From NCBI GenBank assembly GCA_035280505.1, contig DATEFT010000344.1, positions 1-19,469 on the forward strand: a stretch of DNA of 19,469 nucleotides, in the 5' to 3' direction. A program made the translations under genes and the position numbers. Below, piece by piece: positions 15,296-19,469 of the stretch. A model generated the notes under the pieces. It made no database searches and was not told the DNA's origin. It was given only the letters and a program-made list of their open reading frames with translations. This DNA is from JAKEHZ01 sp035280505 (GTDB taxonomy: Bacteria; Acidobacteriota; Blastocatellia; RBC074). How positions within the stretch are numbered: position 1 is the stretch's first letter; every line of letters starts with the position of its first letter.

Positions 15296-16804
15296 ATGAA
15301 CCTGACACAACTCTTCGATCTCTCACTGATCGGCCGTTCCGCGGCCGAGGCGCTCGACTACGATCGCGCGGACGGAAGCGTCGCGACCCTGACCTTCGGC
15401 GAACTCGATGCGCGAAGCGATCGGGTGGCGGCTCGGTTGGCTGCCCGCGGCCTCTCGCGCGGGGATCGGCTCGGGCTCTTTCTGCCGAATCGAGTCGAGT
15501 TTCTCGATCTCTTTCTGGCCTGCGTCAAACTCGGCGTGATCATCGTCCCGATCAATGTGTTGTATCGTGAACGGGAGATCGGCCACATCGTGGCCGATTC
15601 CGAGCCCAAGGCCGTGGTGACGACCGCCGCCCTGAGTCCATTGCTCTCGGGCCTCGCCGTCGCCTGGGAGGTCGAGCAGCTCGTCTCCGAGGCGCTCGAT
15701 CTGGACTCTCCGGGCGGGGTCCGGACCGTCATGGATGGCGATACGCCGGCCGCGATCGTCTACACCTCGGGCACGACCGGACGCTCGAAAGGCGCGATCC
15801 TGACGCACAACAACCTGGCGGCCAATACCATCAACCTGCTCACCTGCTGGCGCATTACGAGCGAGGATCGGTACCTGGCCGTGTTGCCGCTCTTTCACGT
15901 GCACGGATTGGGCAATGGAGTCCACTCGTGGCTGGCGAGCGGGTGCCGGATGCGGCTGGTCGAACGGTTCGAGCTCAACCGGGCGCCGGCCCTCTTCGAA
16001 TCGTTTCAACCTACTCTCTTCTTCGGCGTCCCGACCATCTACGTCCGCCTGCTCGAACTGCCGCCCGAACAGGCCGGCCCGATCGGCCAACGGATGCGGC
16101 TCTTCGTTTCGGGGTCGGCGCCGCTTCCGGCCCACGTCATGGAGGCCTTTCGGGATAAGTTCGGCAGCACCATTCTCGAGAGATACGGGATGAGCGAGAC
16201 GCTGATGACGATCAGCAACCCCTACGTCGGGGAACGGCGTCCCGGGGCGGTCGGGTTTCCGTTGCCCGGAATCTCGGTTCGGCTGCTGGATCCGAATGGA
16301 GAGCCGGTGAGCGACGGTGAGATCGGAGAACTCTACGTTCGCGGGCCGAACGTCTGCGCCGGTTATTGGCGGCGGCCGGACGCGACGGAGGAGGCCTTCG
16401 TCGCCGGCCCGGGCGGCTGGTTCCGCACCGGCGATCTGGCCGAACGCGCTCCCGACGGCTACTACACGCTGCGCGGCCGGCGGAGCGATCTGATCATCTC
16501 CGGCGGATTCAACATCTATCCGCGAGAGATCGAAGAGCTGCTGCTCGAACAGCCCGGCGTGCTGGAGGCCGCGGTCTGCGGCGTCCCCGACGAGCGGCGC
16601 GGCGAACTCCCGGTGGCCTACTTGGTGGTGGAGGATCCGCCCGATGGCTCGTTCGACGTGGCGGCGCTCGAAGAGAATTGCCGCCGATTGCTGGCCTCGT
16701 TCAAAATCCCGCGCGCCTTCGTGCGCATCGACGCCCTGCCGCGCAACGCGCTGGGCAAGGTGCAGAAGCACCTGCTCCCACCCTGGAGGCCGGACGGCCA
16801 ATGA
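15296..16804 (+). CDS. Acyl-CoA synthetase, malonyl-CoA synthetase (MatB/ACSF3)-like
   Basis: A 502-residue ANL-superfamily AMP-forming ligase. P-loop TSGTTGRSKG is at about 157-166, followed by ERYGMSET (295-302) and SNPYVGERRPGAVGFPLPG (about 307-325), then WFRTGDLA, LIISGGFNIYPREIE and ALPRNALGKVQKHLL with the catalytic Lys at about 488. The NPY-GERRPG stretch, MRLFVSGSAPL and the NALGKVQK ending resemble malonyl-CoA synthetases more than long-chain FadD. The chemistry would be malonate (or methylmalonate) + ATP + CoA to malonyl-CoA, AMP and PPi. Substrate assignment is by resemblance only; a medium-chain acyl ligase is the alternative. It is divergent from prpE across 180 bp. The ATG at 15296 is chosen over a GTG at 15275 because the promoter's -10 lies between them. 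It ends 74 bp from a convergent gene, with palindromic copy B filling the gap. Confidence 0.85.
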   Translation: MNLTQLFDLSLIGRSAAEALDYDRADGSVATLTFGELDARSDRVAARLAARGLSRGDRLGLFLPNRVEFLDLFLACVKLGVIIVPINVLYREREIGHIVADSEPKAVVTTAALSPLLSGLAVAWEVEQLVSEALDLDSPGGVRTVMDGDTPAAIVYTSGTTGRSKGAILTHNNLAANTINLLTCWRITSEDRYLAVLPLFHVHGLGNGVHSWLASGCRMRLVERFELNRAPALFESFQPTLFFGVPTIYVRLLELPPEQAGPIGQRMRLFVSGSAPLPAHVMEAFRDKFGSTILERYGMSETLMTISNPYVGERRPGAVGFPLPGISVRLLDPNGEPVSDGEIGELYVRGPNVCAGYWRRPDATEEAFVAGPGGWFRTGDLAERAPDGYYTLRGRRSDLIISGGFNIYPREIEELLLEQPGVLEAAVCGVPDERRGELPVAYLVVEDPPDGSFDVAALEENCRRLLASFKIPRAFVRIDALPRNALGKVQKHLLPPWRPDGQ

Positions 16805-16807
16805 ATG

Positions 16808-16863
16808 AACCGCGAAATACGCGAAATCGACCGATCTCGGCGTCTTTCGCGTGTTCCGCGGTT
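16808..16863. repeat. Dispersed palindromic repeat, copy B (between convergent genes)
   Basis: Begins AACCGCGAAATACGCGAAA and ends CTTTCGCGTGTTCCGCGGTT. The arms are near-complementary and meet at CCGATCTCGG. It starts 3 bp after the acyl-CoA ligase stop and ends 14 bp before the convergent gene's stop, so it may act as a two-way transcript end. Confidence 0.8.
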
Positions 16864-16877
16864 TGATCTCGATTTGA

Positions 16878-17606
16878 TTATCTGGCGACCGCGACCTGGG
16901 CCCGCAGATCGGCCAGACTCTGGCCGCGTTGTCCGAAATGTTTGAGAAGATTACGGGCGAGCAGCGAGCCCTCCTGCGCCCCGGCGACGGCCTTCTGCAG
17001 GTGGCCGCGATAAGTCGGTTGCTCCGGGGAGCGGCCGATCAGCGCGGCCGCGAACTCGATCTCCGGCGAGTCGCCGCGATGGGCCGCGGCTTTACGGACC
17101 ATGGCATAGGCATCCAGCGCCTTCTGCGCGTCGGCGTTCTTGGTGGCGCGATAGGAGGCCTGTTGATAGCAGGCCATGAGATAGCCCGCATCGAAGAGGG
17201 CCAGGGCGACCTCCTGTTTCTTGCCCACGGCCTCCCGGACGCGACTCATGAGCCGGCCGAGCAGGTCCTCGGCGACCTGGCTGTTCTTCGCCGAGAGTCC
17301 CACCTCACGATCGTACTGGGACCAGACCGCGTAGATGGTGGCGCGGCGCAGCGTCTCCATCCGGACCAGGATCGGCATGTTCGGGGTCAGCAGCGCGGTC
17401 GTCTCATCCGCCAGCCGGTTGAGATCATAGTTGGGTTTGACCGCTCGCCACTCAGCGCTCGATCCCCAGGGCAACGATTTGGCGTCGCCGATCTCGATGG
17501 TGTGACAGATCAGCGGCGGACCGGCCACGACCGTCAGTTGCGTCAGGACGGCCACCAGCAGCAGCGCCGGCAGGAGAATGATTGAACGAATCATGGTCTG
17601 AGTCAT
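16878..17606 (-). CDS. Secreted protein of unknown function
   Basis: A 242-residue protein with an N-terminal signal peptide (SIILLPALLLVAVLTQLTVVAG) and a short conserved-looking mature start, PPLICHTIEIGDAKSLPWG. The Cys follows Leu-Ile rather than a clear lipobox, so a lipoprotein is doubtful. The remainder is helical, with Ala-rich segments that could be degenerate TPR-like hairpins (VALALFDAGYLMACYQQ, ALDAYAMVRKAAAH, PEIEFAAALIG). I do not recognise a named family. The ATG at 17606 is chosen because GGAGG lies 5 nt before it; an in-frame GTG at 17618 falls almost on that site. It is the third gene after the sigma factor and the anti-sigma/FecR gene (48-bp gap), so it is a candidate partner or output of that envelope-signalling unit. 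Confidence 0.8.
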   Translation of the reverse strand: MTQTMIRSIILLPALLLVAVLTQLTVVAGPPLICHTIEIGDAKSLPWGSSAEWRAVKPNYDLNRLADETTALLTPNMPILVRMETLRRATIYAVWSQYDREVGLSAKNSQVAEDLLGRLMSRVREAVGKKQEVALALFDAGYLMACYQQASYRATKNADAQKALDAYAMVRKAAAHRGDSPEIEFAAALIGRSPEQPTYRGHLQKAVAGAQEGSLLARNLLKHFGQRGQSLADLRAQVAVAR

Positions 17607-17654
17607 AGCTTCCTCCACTGAAAAAAGGCATAGCCGAGAGGGTCTTGCCGGGGT

Positions 17655-18866
17655 CTATTTGGAAGGTGACGGAACCGGACCTTTCCACATCCGCCACCAG
17701 GTCGTATCACCCAATTCGAGTCGGTCCCACCAGGCATCGATCATGGCGTGGTCGCCGCGAACGATTCCCTCGCGCGTCACCGACGCGGGCGGCGGGATCC
17801 AGGCCGCCAGCCGCTCGTAGACGCGGCGGCGTTCGGACTCCGTGGTGCGGGTGAGCAGATGCCAGAGGGTGAGCGCGTCCCTCCGGCGTGAGCGATCGAG
17901 AATGATCTCCAGCACCGACCCGCGGCCCGGATCGCCCGCGGGCGTCGTGTCGAAGATCGTCAGCGCGTCCTGGAACTCTCTGGAGGCATCGCTGAAAAAG
18001 GGGGTGCCGGGGCCCAACCGCGGGCGCGTCACGCATTCGGCCTCGGCGGGCACGAACGACTCGCGGCCCTCCCATTCGAACGCGACCCAGCCCGAGGTGA
18101 CGAGCAACCGTCCCTGTTGGTCGTCATTCACTTCGAGCGTGTAGGAGCAACCCAGATCGACCGCGACCGCCGAGGGCGTGTCGACGTAGAACCGCCGCGG
18201 AGGGGCCCAGATGAAGGCGTGCATCTTGCCTTTGGGAATCGCCAGCCGGTGCTCGTCCTGACGCGCCTGCACGATGCGGACGCGCGAATCGGGATCGACC
18301 AGGACCTCTCCGATCTCTCCCACGCTGATCTGGGCGCGGGACTTCTGATCGGTCACCAACCATTCGCCGACGGCCAACCGCCCCGTCCGGCCGATTCGTT
18401 GCTCGCCGATCTGCGGTTCGCCTTCGAGGTTCGTGACCTGCCACGTCGCCGTTGACAGCGAGCCGGGAGGTTGAGGGCCGGGTTGCGATCGCCAGAAGAG
18501 CCGGAACGCGGCGCCGCCGATCAACAACAGCAGCAGCGCGGCGAAGGCCAAACCGAACCGCGAAACACGCGGCATCCGCGAAAGATCGATGATTCCGCGT
18601 CTTCCGCGTCTTTCGTGGTTTCGAATTTCGCCGGTCGGGGCCGTCCGGGCCCGATTCAGCAGCGGCTCCAGTTCGCTCCACAATGAGGCCGGGGCCGGCG
18701 ACGGTTTCAGCGTGGCGGCCAACTGCGCTCCCCACTGGAGCTCTTCATACTCCCTTCGGCATCGCTGACAATGGAGGAGATGTTCGGCCACCGCCCGCGC
18801 CTCCGATGGTGAGAGCTCGCCGTCACGGTAAGCGGAAAGTTTTCGATTGAGATGATCTCCCGACAT
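17655..18866 (-). CDS. Zinc-finger anti-sigma factor fused to FecR domain, transmembrane
   Basis: A 403-residue protein. The N-terminal cytoplasmic anti-sigma zinc finger has His29-x3-Cys33-x2-Cys36 (EHLLHCQRC) in the usual SAYRDGELSPSEARAVAEHL context. A proline-rich linker and a basic stretch, NHERRGRRGIIDLSRMPR (84-100), precede one membrane helix at about 103-123. The outer part contains a FecR-like region at about 165-300 (VGEWLVTDQKSRAQISVGEIGEVLVDPDSRV, then LLVTSGWVAFEW) and an uncharacterised C-terminal domain. It presumably binds the ECF sigma factor encoded just upstream and releases it on an outside signal. The ATG at 18866 has AGAGG 8 nt before it and lies 15 bp after the sigma stop. 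Oddity: the DNA for residues about 83-105 is copy C of the dispersed palindrome, in frame and without a stop. Confidence 0.88.
   Translation of the reverse strand: MSGDHLNRKLSAYRDGELSPSEARAVAEHLLHCQRCRREYEELQWGAQLAATLKPSPAPASLWSELEPLLNRARTAPTGEIRNHERRGRRGIIDLSRMPRVSRFGLAFAALLLLLIGGAAFRLFWRSQPGPQPPGSLSTATWQVTNLEGEPQIGEQRIGRTGRLAVGEWLVTDQKSRAQISVGEIGEVLVDPDSRVRIVQARQDEHRLAIPKGKMHAFIWAPPRRFYVDTPSAVAVDLGCSYTLEVNDDQQGRLLVTSGWVAFEWEGRESFVPAEAECVTRPRLGPGTPFFSDASREFQDALTIFDTTPAGDPGRGSVLEIILDRSRRRDALTLWHLLTRTTESERRRVYERLAAWIPPPASVTREGIVRGDHAMIDAWWDRLELGDTTWWRMWKGPVPSPSK
18556..18620. repeat. Dispersed palindromic repeat, copy C (inside a coding sequence)
   Basis: Plus-strand ends are AACCGCGAAACACGCGG and GCGTCTTTCGTGGTT, near-inverse arms of about 30 nt. 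It lies wholly inside the anti-sigma/FecR gene and encodes its Arg-rich linker before the membrane helix. Confidence 0.78.
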
Positions 18867-18881
18867 CTTCTTGGCCTCTTA

Positions 18882-19469
18882 CTACTCGGTCTTGAACGCG
18901 CCCCGCAGATGCGCGAGCTTGCGCGCCAGTTCTCGATGCCCGCGATTGAGCCGCGACGCGACGGTCCCGGTCGAACAACCGAGGACCTGCGCCATCTCCT
19001 GATAGGAGAGCTCTTCAAAGTGTTTGAGCAGGATCGCGATCCGCAGCTTCGGCTTCAACTCCCGAATCGCGGCCACCACCGCCTCGGAGATCTCTCTCCG
19101 GGCGCAATGGTCCTCCGGCTCTGATCCCGGCCCCGATCCATGGACAATCTCCGGCCGCGCCTCCGGACCGTCGTGGCTCTCCCGGTCTCTCGTCCCGAAG
19201 AGATCGAGCGAGATGAACCGGCGGCGACGGCGGCGCTCGTCCAGACAGGCGTTGACCACCAGGCGATAGAGCCAGGTCTCGAAGCTCGCACCGTGCCGAA
19301 ATTGGGCGATGCCGGTGAAGAGCTTCAGAAAGACCTGCTGGGTCAGATCCCGGGCGGCGACTTCATCGCCGGCATAGTGCCGGGCGATCGACCAGACGCG
19401 GTCTTGATAAATCTCGAACAACTGCCGGAACGCTTCACGGTCGCCCTCCTGGCAGGCTTCGATCAAGCG
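18882..19469 (-). CDS. ECF-type RNA polymerase sigma factor (5' end outside window)
   Basis: The frame is open to the right edge, with 196 codons visible. The first in-window start would be a TTG at 19466, but the sequence there (LIEACQEGDREAFRQLFEIY) is already the first helix of region 2, so a few N-terminal residues are probably missing. Region 2 includes DEVAARDLTQQVFLKLF and the TWLYRLVVNACLDERRRRRR helix. A variable Gly/Pro/Glu linker follows, and region 4 is a helix-turn-helix, LSYQEMAQVLGCSTGTVASRLNRGHRELARKL. It directs core polymerase to a specific promoter set, normally including its own operon. It is followed after 15 bp by its presumed anti-sigma factor, after tandem TAG-TAA stops. 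The ECF subgroup cannot be named from sequence alone. Confidence 0.92.
   Translation of the reverse strand, partial: RLIEACQEGDREAFRQLFEIYQDRVWSIARHYAGDEVAARDLTQQVFLKLFTGIAQFRHGASFETWLYRLVVNACLDERRRRRRFISLDLFGTRDRESHDGPEARPEIVHGSGPGSEPEDHCARREISEAVVAAIRELKPKLRIAILLKHFEELSYQEMAQVLGCSTGTVASRLNRGHRELARKLAHLRGAFKTE

Noticed and set aside
15126..15326. 66-codon minus-strand frame across the divergent promoter region
   Set aside because: It spans both promoters and the start of the opposite gene and has no ribosome-binding site or motif.
15323..16801. 492-codon minus-strand frame antisense to the MatB-like ligase
   Set aside because: No recognisable domain; the coding evidence is entirely on the plus strand.

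Overview
The window is a GC-rich, gene-dense bacterial chromosome segment. No phage, plasmid, IS transposase, tRNA, rRNA or CRISPR is visible. The best guess for the host is Acidobacteriota or a neighbouring soil/environmental phylum, at moderate confidence. The clues are a secreted TPR-CHAT protease with an N-terminal beta-sandwich, a zinc-finger anti-sigma factor fused to FecR, a CIO-type cytochrome bd, very large membrane-sensor SpoIIE phosphatases, and CCGCGAAA-type palindromic repeats. This is inferred from gene style only; no marker gene is present.

Layout. (1) Positions 1-3222, minus strand: a membrane-anchored SpoIIE/PP2C-type phosphatase, then 25 bp downstream a second gene that leaves the window on the left. 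The visible part of the second gene repeats the extracytoplasmic sensor fold of the first, so the two look like tandem paralogs. (2) 3385-4269, minus: a stand-alone SAM-dependent methyltransferase. (3) 4270-4849: an AT-richer, gene-free island with a 12-nt inverted repeat. (4) 4850-7205, minus: cydA-cydB of the short Q-loop (CIO) class, translationally overlapping. The cydA ribosome-binding site can be closed in a hairpin. (5) 7623-11156, plus: a 1177-residue secreted TPR-CHAT protein. (6) 11249-15115, minus: prpE (propionyl-CoA synthetase), an SSS transporter strikingly like the animal high-affinity choline transporter, and a possible small membrane protein. (7) 15296-16804, plus and divergent from prpE: a malonyl-CoA-synthetase-like acyl-CoA ligase with a promoter placed for a leaderless mRNA. 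(8) 16878-19469, minus: an ECF sigma factor (5' end outside the window), a zinc-finger anti-sigma/FecR membrane protein, and a small secreted protein of unknown function.

Working together: the prpE-transporter unit and the divergent ligase form a small-acid import and CoA-activation locus with a shared 180-bp control region. The sigma/anti-sigma/secreted-protein unit is a trans-envelope signalling cassette. The SpoIIE phosphatases are a second envelope-sensing output. CydAB is a quinol oxidase for low oxygen or cyanide/sulfide-rich conditions.

The strongest unexplained structure is a family of imperfect palindromes (AACCGCGAAA...TTTCGCGGTT) present three times. One copy is upstream of the CHAT gene, one lies exactly between convergent genes, and one is inside the anti-sigma/FecR reading frame, where it is translated into the basic linker just before the membrane helix.
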